Counted from the first letter of the stretch, positions 41,604-49,950 are shown. The stretch is DNA of 50,083 nucleotides from DASUPK01 sp035456265 (GCA_035456265.1 DATIDP010000072.1:1-50083); one strand, 5' to 3'. Notes: generated by a model not told the origin, from the letters alone. Program-made: numbers and translations.

Positions 41604-42737
41604 ATGCCAGGCACAGTTGAGGTACGGCCCGTGCAGGGTCGCCGGGAGCTCACCAGGTTCATCAAGCTCCCCTTCCGGCTGCACAAGGGCACCCCATGGG
41701 TGCCGCCGCTGATCTACGAACGGCGCCAGTTCCTGAACAAGGAGAAGAACCCCTACTTCAAGCACGCCGAGGCCGGGTACTTCCTCGCCTGGCGCGACGG
41801 CGAGCCGGTCGGGCGCATCACGGCGCAGGTCGACCGGCGCTGGGACGAGTTCCAGGGCGGTCACGACGGGCAGTTCGGCTTCCTAGAGGCCGAGGATGAC
41901 CCGGACGTCTTCGAGGCGCTGCTCGGCACCGCCGAGGACTGGGTGCGCTCGAAGGGGCGCGACCGCCTGATCGGGCCAATGGACTTCACCACCAACGATG
42001 AGTGCGGGCTGCTGATCGAGGGCTACGAGCGCCATCCGATGATCCTCGAGCCCTGGCATCCGCCCTACTACAGGGAGCGGCTCGAGGCTCTCGGCTACGG
42101 CAAGACCATGGACCTGCTCATGTGGTGGCTCGAGCTCGGCGGGCTGAAGCAGGGAGACCGCTTCCACGAGGCGATCCACGCGGTCGCCGACAAGGTGGAG
42201 TCAGAGCATGGGATCACGGTCCGCAACATGAACAAGCGGGACCTGGAGGCCGAGATCGGCCGGTTCATGGAGGTCTACAACTCGGCGTGGGAGAAGAACT
42301 GGGGCTTCGTGCCGATCACCGAGGACGAGGTCCGCTTCCAGGCGCAGAACCTGAAGCAGATTCTCGATCCGAACTGGACCTTCGTCGCGGAGCGCGACGG
42401 CGAGACGCTCGGGGCCGCGCTCACGCTCCCGGACATCAATCAGGTCACGAGGAAGATGAACGGTCGGCTCGTGCCGATCGGCTGGCTGCGCTTCATGCTC
42501 GGCAAGGGCAAGGTCGACCGGGTTCGCGTCTTCGCCCTCGGAGTAAAGCCCGAGCACCAGCACACCGGGATCGCCGCGAAGTTCTACGTCGAGCACGTGG
42601 AGACCGCGAAGCGCACGCCGCAGAAGGCCGGCGATCAGGGCTGGATCCTGGAGACGAACGAGCCGATGAACCGCGCCATGGAGGGGATGGGCGGCGAGAT
42701 CGTCAAGCGCTACCGGCTCTACGGGAAGGCGCTCTAG
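41604..42737 (+). CDS. GNAT-fold protein resembling bacterial ceramide synthase
   Basis: 377-residue protein. Its N-terminal half (RPVQGRRELTRFIKLPFRLH, PYFKHAEAGYFLAWRDGEPV, GRITAQVDRRWDEF) and C-terminal half (WEKNWGFVPITEDEVRFQAQ, VGRLVPIGWLRF-like region, GWILETNEPMNRAMEGMGGE, IVKRYRLYGKAL) are two GNAT-like folds. From memory this architecture is shared with a proteobacterial family that includes bacterial ceramide synthase (bCerS), which N-acylates 3-ketosphinganine; the family is often annotated as N-acetyltransferase. A related role next to an SPT-like gene is plausible. The identification is by recall of family pattern, not by search, so the acyl acceptor is unproven. It shares a CTAG stop with the convergent PEBP gene. 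Confidence 0.62.
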   Translation: MPGTVEVRPVQGRRELTRFIKLPFRLHKGTPWVPPLIYERRQFLNKEKNPYFKHAEAGYFLAWRDGEPVGRITAQVDRRWDEFQGGHDGQFGFLEAEDDPDVFEALLGTAEDWVRSKGRDRLIGPMDFTTNDECGLLIEGYERHPMILEPWHPPYYRERLEALGYGKTMDLLMWWLELGGLKQGDRFHEAIHAVADKVESEHGITVRNMNKRDLEAEIGRFMEVYNSAWEKNWGFVPITEDEVRFQAQNLKQILDPNWTFVAERDGETLGAALTLPDINQVTRKMNGRLVPIGWLRFMLGKGKVDRVRVFALGVKPEHQHTGIAAKFYVEHVETAKRTPQKAGDQGWILETNEPMNRAMEGMGGEIVKRYRLYGKAL

Positions 42738-43183
42738 GTTCGCTCGTAGGTCCCGATCAGCTCGGCACCGCCGAGCACGTGGCCGTCCATCGCATCCTCG
42801 AGCTGCTCGCGGCTGGCGCCCTCCTCCAGGTCGACCTCCTTGTCGAGCGCGAAGAGCTCATGCTGATAGCGATGGGCGCTGTGCCCCGGGGGCGGGCACG
42901 GACCTCCGTAGCCGTTCTCGCCGAAGCCGTTGGCGCCCTCTCCGGGAGGGTGAGCGCCCTCCTCGAGGCCGCCCGCGCCAGGGTCGATGTTCCAGGCGAC
43001 CCAGTGGATGAAGTCGCCGGAAGGGGCGTCCGGGTCGTGAAGGATGAGCGCGAGGGAGCGGGCCCCGTCGGGAGGCGAGCTCCAGCTCAGTGGAGGGGAG
43101 GCGTTCTCGCCCTCGCACGTGTACTTCGCCGGGATCGGTTGCCCCTCCTCGAACGCGGAGCTGGTCAACTCGAAGTTGGCCAT
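42734..43183 (-). CDS. PEBP / YbhB-YbcL family protein
   Basis: 149-residue phosphatidylethanolamine-binding-protein family member. Signature DPDAPSGDFIHWVAWNID and CEGENASPPLSWSSPP; GYGGPCPPPGHSAHRYQHEL carries the ligand-pocket H/Y. No signal peptide, so cytoplasmic. ATG at 43183 has AAGGGG upstream. Function of bacterial PEBPs is generally unclear. Tail-to-tail with the GNAT-like gene, sharing CTAG (42734-42737). Confidence 0.93.
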   Translation of the reverse strand: MANFELTSSAFEEGQPIPAKYTCEGENASPPLSWSSPPDGARSLALILHDPDAPSGDFIHWVAWNIDPGAGGLEEGAHPPGEGANGFGENGYGGPCPPPGHSAHRYQHELFALDKEVDLEEGASREQLEDAMDGHVLGGAELIGTYERT

Positions 43184-43243
43184 GGACCCCTTGAATCTTC
43201 CCGGACCGTGGGGGGCGGAAACGAATGGGTCTTGACGGCCCCT

Positions 43244-43249
43244 TAGGAT
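43244..43249 (+). promoter_or_regulatory. -10 hexamer for a leaderless small ORF
   Basis: TAGGAT, eight bases before the ATG at 43258. Confidence 0.4.
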
Positions 43250-43257
43250 GAAAGGCG

Positions 43258-43542
43258 ATGGTCGAGCCTGAGCGGATCTCAGAGGAGCAGGTGGTCGAGG
43301 CGGAGCCCGTGCGGCCGCTGCCGGTCCCGGCCGAGATCCGCACGATCGAGCTCTGGGGCCGGGAGGTCCCTCTGGCCGTCGCCGCGGCCGGCGGTGCCGC
43401 GGCCGGTGTCGCCGTGGTCGCGATTGCCCGCTCCGCATCCCGGGCGCCGAGGCGCCCGCCCCGCCGCGGGCTCTTCCGCCGCCGCGAGAAGGTCGTCGCC
43501 AGCCGCAGCTTCCTGGTGGACGTGCACGTCCTCGGGCGCTAG
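43258..43542 (+). CDS. Small membrane-anchored hypothetical protein
   Basis: 94 residues: an acidic N-terminus (EPERISEEQVVEAEPVRP), one hydrophobic segment (VPLAVAAAGGAAAGVAVVAIA) and a basic tail (RAPRRPPRRGLFRRREK). Not recognised. Its TAG stop overlaps the GTG of the AlkA-like gene (TAGTG), so they are cotranscribed. Confidence 0.55.
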   Translation: MVEPERISEEQVVEAEPVRPLPVPAEIRTIELWGREVPLAVAAAGGAAAGVAVVAIARSASRAPRRPPRRGLFRRREKVVASRSFLVDVHVLGR

Positions 43543-44534
43543 TGCCCTCGGTCATCGAGGAGCGGGTCCTGCCTCGCTGGCCCTATCGCCTGCCGCGGAG
43601 CAGCGGTGGCGATGGCGTGGTGCGCTCACGGGACAAGGTCGTCGAGCGCCTGCTGCATGTCGGGCACGTGCCGGTGAGGGTCAGGGTGTGGCGCACGCGG
43701 GATGGCCACGTTCATATCCGAGCGGAGCCGATCGACCCCGCCGCCGTCCTCCATCCCATCGTTCCGGACGGGACGCCCGCCGCCGACGAGATCGCGCCGG
43801 CGGGCGAGGCGGAGCTCGGCCTGGCGGTCGAACGCGTCCGCTTCTCGCTCGCCGTCGAGGACGACATGGGCGAGTTCTTCCAGACCTTCAAGCGGGACCC
43901 GCTGCTGGGTCCCACCATCCACCACAAGCCGTGGGTCCGGCCGAGGCGCAGGCCCTGGCCCTGGGAGGCGCTCTGCTGGGCGATCACGTCCCAGCTGATC
44001 GAGGCCTCGCGGGCCGCGGAGATCCAGAGGCGCATCGTCAGGCGGTGGGCGCCGAGCTATCTCCCGAACCAGCCCGCCCCGCGCAGGCGCCGCGAGCGCT
44101 CCTGGCCGCTCCGCGACGTGCCGTCCGCCGCGGTGATCGCCGGCAGGGCGCCCGCGGAGCTCGCTTCCATGGACCTGAGCGCGGGCCGCTCGGTCGCCAT
44201 GGTCCGCTGCGCGCGCGAGGTGGTGCGCGGGCGGGCGATGCTCGACGACCCGGAGGGCGACCGGCGCCTGCTCCAGATCAGCGAGATCGGTCCCTGGACG
44301 ATGCAGTGCCTCGGACTGCACGGCCGCGGCGACCCGGACTCCCTGCCCGCAGGCGATCTCGCCTACGTCAAGCTGGTGGGGCACCTCGCCGGTCTCGGGC
44401 GACGGGCGACGGTCGAAGAGGTCGAGGAGTACTTCGCGCCCTACGCGCCCTTCCGCGGCTTGGCCGGGACCTACGCGCTGGTGGGCTGGCACAAGGCGAT
44501 GGGGGCGGGTCCGCCGGCGAGATTGGCCGCCTAG
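43542..44534 (+). CDS. AlkA-type DNA-3-methyladenine glycosylase II-like protein
   Basis: 330-residue HhH-GPD glycosylase. The helix-hairpin-helix region LLQISEIGPWTMQCLGLHGR is followed by PAGDLAYVKLVG with the catalytic Asp, the AlkA arrangement. The N-terminal about 120 residues (VRVRVWRTRDGHVHIRAEP) form the AlkA_N-like domain. Family members excise alkylated purines. GTG start coupled to the preceding ORF. Confidence 0.85.
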   Translation: MPSVIEERVLPRWPYRLPRSSGGDGVVRSRDKVVERLLHVGHVPVRVRVWRTRDGHVHIRAEPIDPAAVLHPIVPDGTPAADEIAPAGEAELGLAVERVRFSLAVEDDMGEFFQTFKRDPLLGPTIHHKPWVRPRRRPWPWEALCWAITSQLIEASRAAEIQRRIVRRWAPSYLPNQPAPRRRRERSWPLRDVPSAAVIAGRAPAELASMDLSAGRSVAMVRCAREVVRGRAMLDDPEGDRRLLQISEIGPWTMQCLGLHGRGDPDSLPAGDLAYVKLVGHLAGLGRRATVEEVEEYFAPYAPFRGLAGTYALVGWHKAMGAGPPARLAA

Positions 44535-44573
44535 CGCGTTAGCGCCAGGGCCGCCCCGGGTAGCAGCAGAGCG

Positions 44574-45563
44574 ATGCGCTACTGGCTGGGGCTTGCACAC
44601 GAGCAGTTTCCTCCCGAGGATCTGCTGCAACAGGCCAGGGAGGGTGAGCGCGCCGGCTTCGAGGGGATCGCCTGCTCCGACCATCTGCAACCGTGGTGGG
44701 AGCCGGGCGAGTCCGGCCAGGCGTGGGTATGGCTCGGGGCCGCCGGGCAGGCGACGCAGAAGATCGCCCTCGGCACCGCCGTCACGCCGCCGGGCCCCCG
44801 CTATCACCCAGTTCTGATCGCGCAGGCTTGGGCGACCCTGGAGCGACTGTTCCCCGGTCGCCCGTTCCTCGGCATAGGTTCGGGCGAGTCACTGAATGAG
44901 TCGCCGCTCGCCGCGATCTGGCCGTCGGTGCCAGAGCAGGTCGAGCGGATGGAGGAGGGGCTGGAGATCATCAGCCGCCTTTTCGATGGAGAGCGCCTCT
45001 CCTACGACGGGCGCCACTTCGAAACCGACGAGGCGACTCTTCACACTCGCCCGAACCGCCGGCCCCCGATCTACGTCTCCGCCTTCGGGCCGAAGGCCGC
45101 CGGAGTCGCCGCCCGGTGGGGGGACGGGCTCTGGACCCTCGCCGACCCCGAGACCGCCCCGGACGTGATCGACGCCTACAGGAGCGCCTGCGAGGACGCC
45201 GGCAAGGAGCCCGGCGAGATCGTGGTGCAGGCCCAGTTCTCGTGGGCGGAGGACGACGACGCGGCCCTGGAGGGCGCGCGCGTCTGGAAGGGGGCCCAGC
45301 CGGAGGAGTTCTATACGGAGGACTGGCACGACCCGCGCAAGATGTACGAGGAGGGCGAGCGGCAGATCGACGACGACGATCTGAAGCAGGCGCTGATCAT
45401 CTCCTCGGATCCCGAGGTCCACATCGAGCGGATCAGGGAGGCGGAACGGCTCGGCGCGACCACGATGGCGCTGATGAACTGCTCGGGTGCCGATCCTCAC
45501 GGGGCCATCGAGGTCTACGGCGGCAAGGTCCTGTCGGCACTCGCCAAGGCGCCCGCTCGTTAG
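44574..45563 (+). CDS. LLM-class F420-dependent oxidoreductase (FGD-like)
   Basis: 329-residue luciferase-like monooxygenase family protein of the F420-dependent glucose-6-phosphate dehydrogenase branch: FEGIACSDHLQPWWEPGES, IALGTAVTPPGPRYHPVLIA, and FLGIGSGESLNESPL match that group. It would use coenzyme F420 to oxidise a substrate not identifiable here; several FGD-like proteins do not act on glucose-6-phosphate. ATG at 44574 follows a weak purine stretch. No F420 synthesis genes are in the window. Confidence 0.85.
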   Translation: MRYWLGLAHEQFPPEDLLQQAREGERAGFEGIACSDHLQPWWEPGESGQAWVWLGAAGQATQKIALGTAVTPPGPRYHPVLIAQAWATLERLFPGRPFLGIGSGESLNESPLAAIWPSVPEQVERMEEGLEIISRLFDGERLSYDGRHFETDEATLHTRPNRRPPIYVSAFGPKAAGVAARWGDGLWTLADPETAPDVIDAYRSACEDAGKEPGEIVVQAQFSWAEDDDAALEGARVWKGAQPEEFYTEDWHDPRKMYEEGERQIDDDDLKQALIISSDPEVHIERIREAERLGATTMALMNCSGADPHGAIEVYGGKVLSALAKAPAR

Positions 45564-45632
45564 GGCAGCCCGCGGAGGCTCGCGGTAAGGTCCAGCCCGC
45601 CCGGCCTCACTCCGGGCGGAGAGGAGAGTGAC

Positions 45633-47195
45633 TTGAAGCGAGCGCTGATCGCTGCGGCGTTGTGTCTTTTCCTCGTGCCGGCCGTCGCGGCGGCGAAGCA
45701 AACGCCCGCAAAGGACAAGTCGACGTACGGTCACGCCGGCCGTTTCATCACCGACCCTGACCGCCGCGTCCTCACCTTTCACGGCTTCAATCTGGTCGCC
45801 AAGCTGCCCTCTCAGGGATACGCGCCGGACGCCACCGGGTTCGGCAAGGACGACGCTCAATTCATCAGGCGTAACGGCTTCAACGTGGTGCGGCTGGGCG
45901 TGATCTGGAAGGCCCTCGAGCCGCAACCCGGCGTCTACGACGACGCCTATCTCGGCCGAATCATGCGCACGTACCGACTGCTCCACAGGTACGGGATCGC
46001 CGTCCTCCTCGACTTCCACCAGGACATGTACAACGAGCGCTTCCAGGGCGAGGGAGCGCCGGACTGGGCGGTCGTCGGCCAGGCCGCGACCGAGCCCGCC
46101 GTGCCCCAGACGGGCTTCCCGGCGAACTACGCCACGCAGAACGCCGTGAACCACGCCTACGACGCCTTCTGGGCCAACGCCGCGGTCCCCGGCACCGGCC
46201 GCGGGGTCCAGGACCTCTACGCCGCGGCCTGGGCCCACGTGGCCAAGCGGTTCCGCGGCAAGCCCGGCATCGTCGGCTACAACCTCTTCAACGAGCCCTG
46301 GATGGGGACGCCGCTCCAGCAGTGCGCCCTCAGCGGCGGCGGCACCTCGCCCGACGCCTGTGGCGTCTCGCAGTTCGAGGGGACGACCCTGACGGACTTC
46401 CACCGGCGCGTGACACGTGCGATTCGCAGGGTCGACAAGCGGACCATGGTCTTCCCGGCGCCCATCCTCACCTTCGACTTCGGCGGTGTTACGGGAGTCG
46501 GCAGGGTCAGCAAGCGGGCGGGCTTCGCCTTCAACGCCTACTGCGGGCAGGCCGATCCGCTGATCGGCCTCCTGATCCCATATCTGGTGGGCAGGCCCTG
46601 CAGCTTCTCGGCGAATCTCTCCTTCACCCACGCGCTCGACGAGAGCCGCCGCACCGGCGATGCGCTCTTCATGACCGAGTTCGGCGCCACCGACGAGCTC
46701 GCGAACTTCCTGGACTACCTGAACGGCGCCAACGCGCTCAGCATCAGCTGGACCTACTGGGCCTATTGCGGCTGTGGCGATCCGACCGGATCGATACCTC
46801 CCGAGCTCGAGGGCCTGGTGCTCGACCCGGCGCTGCCCCCGACCGGATCGAACGTCAAGGCCTCGAAGCTGCTGGCGCTGGCGCAGCCCTACGCCGCGCT
46901 CACCTCGGGCACGCCGCGGAAGTCGTCATACGACACGGCCACGCGCAGCTTCAGCTACGTCTACCGGACGAAGCCCGCGGGCAAGGGGAAGAGATTCGGT
47001 TCGGGGTCGCCGACGACCCTGGAGATACCGGCCATCCAGTACCCGGGCGGCTATCGGGTCCGGGTCAGCGGTGCAAGAGTCCTCTCCCGTCCTCGCGCCC
47101 GCGTTCTGCGGCTGGCGCAGTGCGGCCACGCGAAGACGGTGAGGGTCTCGGTGGCTCCGGGCAAGACCCGGGCGGCCGCCCGGAAGTGCGGCTAG
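45633..47195 (+). CDS. Secreted GH5 endoglycoceramidase-like glycoside hydrolase
   Basis: 520 residues. Cleavable signal (LIAAALCLFLVPAVAAA). The GH5 barrel has GFNVVRLGVIWKALEPQPGV, the highly characteristic VLLDFHQDMYNERFQGEG, acid/base Glu221 in YNLFNEPWMG and nucleophile Glu349 in DALFMTEFGAT. This set matches endoglycoceramidases (as in Rhodococcus), which release glycans from glycosphingolipids. A beta-rich C-terminal domain (about 400-520) is typical of the family. TTG at 45633 follows GAGAGGAG. Whether the substrate is host, environmental or self lipid is unknown, but other sphingolipid-like genes lie 3 kb upstream. Ends on a CTAG shared with the convergent gene. Confidence 0.85.
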   Translation: MKRALIAAALCLFLVPAVAAAKQTPAKDKSTYGHAGRFITDPDRRVLTFHGFNLVAKLPSQGYAPDATGFGKDDAQFIRRNGFNVVRLGVIWKALEPQPGVYDDAYLGRIMRTYRLLHRYGIAVLLDFHQDMYNERFQGEGAPDWAVVGQAATEPAVPQTGFPANYATQNAVNHAYDAFWANAAVPGTGRGVQDLYAAAWAHVAKRFRGKPGIVGYNLFNEPWMGTPLQQCALSGGGTSPDACGVSQFEGTTLTDFHRRVTRAIRRVDKRTMVFPAPILTFDFGGVTGVGRVSKRAGFAFNAYCGQADPLIGLLIPYLVGRPCSFSANLSFTHALDESRRTGDALFMTEFGATDELANFLDYLNGANALSISWTYWAYCGCGDPTGSIPPELEGLVLDPALPPTGSNVKASKLLALAQPYAALTSGTPRKSSYDTATRSFSYVYRTKPAGKGKRFGSGSPTTLEIPAIQYPGGYRVRVSGARVLSRPRARVLRLAQCGHAKTVRVSVAPGKTRAAARKCG

Positions 47196-48208
47196 GGCAG
47201 CAGCTCGTTCGTCAGCACGTCGCTGGGGGCGGCGGCGCTCGAGATCAGGTCGTGGTCCGCCATCCACTGGGCGTAGGCGCGCCAGGCCGCCGGGTCCAGA
47301 TAGCCGTACGGCCTGCCCTGGGGAGGGGCGAGCAAGGGAAGGGTGGCACCGATCTCGGCGCGCGTCTGCATCGGGTCGAGGCCCATGCCGGCCGAGAGCA
47401 CCGCGCTGGCCGCCTCCTGCGGATGAGCCCTGGCGTAGTCGGTGCCCCGGCCCAGCGCTTCGATGAAGGCGCGAATCGCCTCCGGATGCTCCTCGACAGT
47501 CGACCTGCGGGCGACGAGCACGAGCTCGTCGTAGGTCGGGACGCCGAGCTGGTCGACCGGAACGATCCGCGGATCCAGGCCCCGTTGCTGGAGATCGACT
47601 CCCTCGATGTTGCGAAAGCCGCCGAGGATCGCGTCGACGCGGCCTCCGATCAGGGCCGGCAGCAGGTTGAGGCCCACGTTCACCTCCTCGGTCGAGGACG
47701 CGGAGAGGCCGCCGGTCTGGAGGATCGTCTCGAGGTAGTCGCTCTGATACGGGATGCCCGCCGTGCCGACGGTCTTGCCGCTCAGGTCGGCGGCCGATGT
47801 GATCCCGCTTCGCGGCAGCGAGATCAGCGAGGTGAGGGGTGAGTCGACCACCGCGCCCACCGCCTCCACGTCGAGGCCCCTGTCGGCCGCGAGCATGACC
47901 TCGGGCTCATAGGAGATCGCCAGGTCGGCCCGGCCGGCGGCGACCTCCTTGATGGGGGCCGAAGGATCCGAGGGGACCTGTGGCTTGACGTCGAGCCCGA
48001 CCTGTCTGAAGAACCCCTTGTCGATGGCGGTGAAGATCCCGGCGTGGTCCGGGTTCACGTACCAGTCGAGATCAAGGGTGAACGGCTGTGGGTTGTCCGG
48101 CGAACCGGGAGAGGCGTCTTCGCCTCCGCCGCAGGCGCCTACCCCACCCGCCAGCGAGACCGTGGCGGCGACGACCGCCATCAGGAGCGCGAGCGGCGAC
48201 GCTCTCAC
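47192..48208 (-). CDS. thiY: ThiY-like periplasmic thiamine-precursor binding protein
   Basis: 338 residues, NMT1/THI5-like (PF09084) solute-binding protein. Lipobox region GGVGACGGG near residue 25 indicates lipoprotein. Core motifs: FTLDLDWYVNPDHAGIFTAI, GRADLAISYEPEVMLA, and TVGTAGIPYQSDYLETIL. The system likely binds a pyrimidine precursor such as formylaminopyrimidine, as in ThiXYZ; the riboswitch upstream supports thiamine. GTG start overlaps the permease stop (GTGA). Last gene of the operon. Confidence 0.85.
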   Translation of the reverse strand: MRASPLALLMAVVAATVSLAGGVGACGGGEDASPGSPDNPQPFTLDLDWYVNPDHAGIFTAIDKGFFRQVGLDVKPQVPSDPSAPIKEVAAGRADLAISYEPEVMLAADRGLDVEAVGAVVDSPLTSLISLPRSGITSAADLSGKTVGTAGIPYQSDYLETILQTGGLSASSTEEVNVGLNLLPALIGGRVDAILGGFRNIEGVDLQQRGLDPRIVPVDQLGVPTYDELVLVARRSTVEEHPEAIRAFIEALGRGTDYARAHPQEAASAVLSAGMGLDPMQTRAEIGATLPLLAPPQGRPYGYLDPAAWRAYAQWMADHDLISSAAAPSDVLTNELLP

Positions 48209-48987
48209 GCGCGCGTCACCCCGCGGCTGTCCCAGCTGACGACCCTGCGCTCGATCAGCGATACCACGGCGAAGAGAAGGATCGCCATCACCGACAGCAG
48301 CGTGATGGCGGCGAACATTCGCGCGGTCAGGAGGTTGCTCGAGGCGATCAGGATCTGATGGCCGAGGCCCGAGCTGGCGCCCGCCCACTCGGCGAAGACG
48401 GCGCCGATCACTGCCACGGCGATCGCGATCTTCGTGCCGCTGAAGAAGAACGGCAGGGCGGAGGGCAGCTCGACCCGCCCCAGGATCTGCCGACGGCCCG
48501 CGCCGAGCGTTCGCATCATCGTGATCAGCTGGGGATCGACGGAGCGCAGGCCGTCGAGCGTGTTGACCGTGACGGGGAAGAAGCAGACGAGGGCGATCAG
48601 GAGGACCTTGGGGCCGAGCCCGAAGCCGAACCAGACGACCAGGATGGGCGCGATTGCGACCGGGGGGATCGTCTGCGACGCGACCAGCAGTGGGTAGAAC
48701 GCGCGCCGCAGGGTGTCGGAGAGGTGCAGCACGATTGCAAACCCGAGCCCGGCGGCGAGCGCACATAGGAAGCCGAGCAGGACCTCACGAAGGGTCACCC
48801 AGGTGTCGTCCAGGAGCAGGGAGCGGTCGTCCCAGAGTGAGGTCGCGATATCGCTCGGGGCGGGGACGAGGAAGTCCTGGATGTTGAGCGCGTTCGCGAT
48901 CCAGTCCCACTGCGCGGCGATCTCCCAGAGGCCCAGGAGCACCACGATCACGGCGACCGGTGCTCCGAACCTGCGGGCCGCGCTCAT
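48205..48987 (-). CDS. thiX: ThiX-like ABC permease
   Basis: 260-residue BPD_transp_1 permease with about six hydrophobic segments and the EAA-type loop RTLGAGRRQILGRVELPSAL that contacts the ATPase. ATG at 48987 overlaps the stop of the ATPase gene (ATGA). Role from context: transport of a thiamine precursor under TPP-riboswitch control. Confidence 0.9.
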   Translation of the reverse strand: MSAARRFGAPVAVIVVLLGLWEIAAQWDWIANALNIQDFLVPAPSDIATSLWDDRSLLLDDTWVTLREVLLGFLCALAAGLGFAIVLHLSDTLRRAFYPLLVASQTIPPVAIAPILVVWFGFGLGPKVLLIALVCFFPVTVNTLDGLRSVDPQLITMMRTLGAGRRQILGRVELPSALPFFFSGTKIAIAVAVIGAVFAEWAGASSGLGHQILIASSNLLTARMFAAITLLSVMAILLFAVVSLIERRVVSWDSRGVTRA

Positions 48988-49838
48988 CGAGCCCCCTCCG
49001 CCAGACTGCGGAGCGCGCGCTCCTTCAGCTCGGCGAACTCCGGCGAGGTCACCGCGGCGGCCCGGTCGGCCGCGCGCGGGGCGGGGATCTCGATCCGGTC
49101 GGCGACGCCGGCCGGACGCGAGCTCAACACGATCACGCGGTCCGACAGGTAGAGAGCCTCCTCGACGTCGTGGGTGACCAGCAGGACCGTGTGCCGGTCG
49201 GGACCCAGCACCCCTGCCAGCCACGACTGCATCTCGGCGCGCGTGATCGCGTCGAGCGAGGCGAAGGGCTCGTCGAGCAGCAGAACCGGGCGGCCGGCCA
49301 TCAACGTGCGCAGGAACGCGACCCGCTGGCGCATGCCGCCGGAGAGCTCGCCGGGCCGCACCCCCTCGAAGCCGGCGAGCCCGAGGCGGTCGAAGTGCTC
49401 GCCCGCACGTTTCCGCGCCTCCCGGCGCGGGACGCCGGCGATCCGAACCGCCAGCGCCGCGTTGTCGAGGGCTGAGAGCCACGGCAGCAGCAGGTCGCGC
49501 TGCGGCATGTACGCGCAGCTCCGCAGGCGAGCGGCGCCGCCCTGCCCGTTCACCGCGATCCGGCCGCGCGTCGGCTCGCGCAGGCCGCTGACGAGCTCCA
49601 GGAGGGTGGATTTCCCGCACCCGGACGGCCCGACGATGCTCAGCACCTCGCCCGGCCGGACGAATAGGTCCAGCCGCCGGATCACGTCCAGCTCACCGAA
49701 TGAATGCTCGACACCCTCGAGCTCGACAGCGGCACGTCCACCTTGGCCGCCACCGGCCGTGCCGCCCTGCGCCGCCGCCTCGGCGGCCCGCGTAACCGAT
49801 TGAGGCTCCGCTATGGGAGCCTCGGAAGTCGTTCGCAT
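48984..49838 (-). CDS. thiZ: ThiZ-like ABC transporter ATPase
   Basis: 284 residues. Walker A GPSGCGKSTLLELV, signature LSGGMRQRVAFLRTL, Walker B PVLLLDEPFASLDAIT, switch His in LVTHDVEEALYLSDRV. It is the nitrate/sulfonate/thiamine-precursor type of importer ATPase. An N-terminal Ala/Gly-rich stretch of about 35 residues precedes the fold. ATG at 49838 is set by GGAGGGAGC, which is itself the 3' part of the TPP aptamer. First gene of the operon. Confidence 0.92.
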   Translation of the reverse strand: MRTTSEAPIAEPQSVTRAAEAAAQGGTAGGGQGGRAAVELEGVEHSFGELDVIRRLDLFVRPGEVLSIVGPSGCGKSTLLELVSGLREPTRGRIAVNGQGGAARLRSCAYMPQRDLLLPWLSALDNAALAVRIAGVPRREARKRAGEHFDRLGLAGFEGVRPGELSGGMRQRVAFLRTLMAGRPVLLLDEPFASLDAITRAEMQSWLAGVLGPDRHTVLLVTHDVEEALYLSDRVIVLSSRPAGVADRIEIPAPRAADRAAAVTSPEFAELKERALRSLAEGAR

Positions 49839-49840
49839 GC

Positions 49841-49936
49841 TCCCTCCGCGCGCATTACCGCACAGGTTCTAAGGGTCAGCGCCAGGTGGTCTCTTGAGGC
49901 GCTATCTCAGCCCGCTAGCCCGCGAGCACCCCTGTC
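49841..49936 (-). ncRNA. TPP (THI element) riboswitch
   Basis: Minus strand, 5' to 3': GGGGTGCT (49925-49932), CTGAGAT (49904-49910), ACCCTTAGAACCTG (49863-49876), GGTAATGC (49852-49859) and GCGGAGGGA at the 3' end (49841-49849). These are the conserved blocks of the thiamine pyrophosphate aptamer in the right order and spacing. The terminal GGAGGGA is also the Shine-Dalgarno of thiZ, so ligand binding would directly hide the ribosome site: translational control. It predicts repression of the transporter when TPP is abundant. Confidence 0.93.
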
Positions 49937-49950
49937 GTTCAACTACCAGG

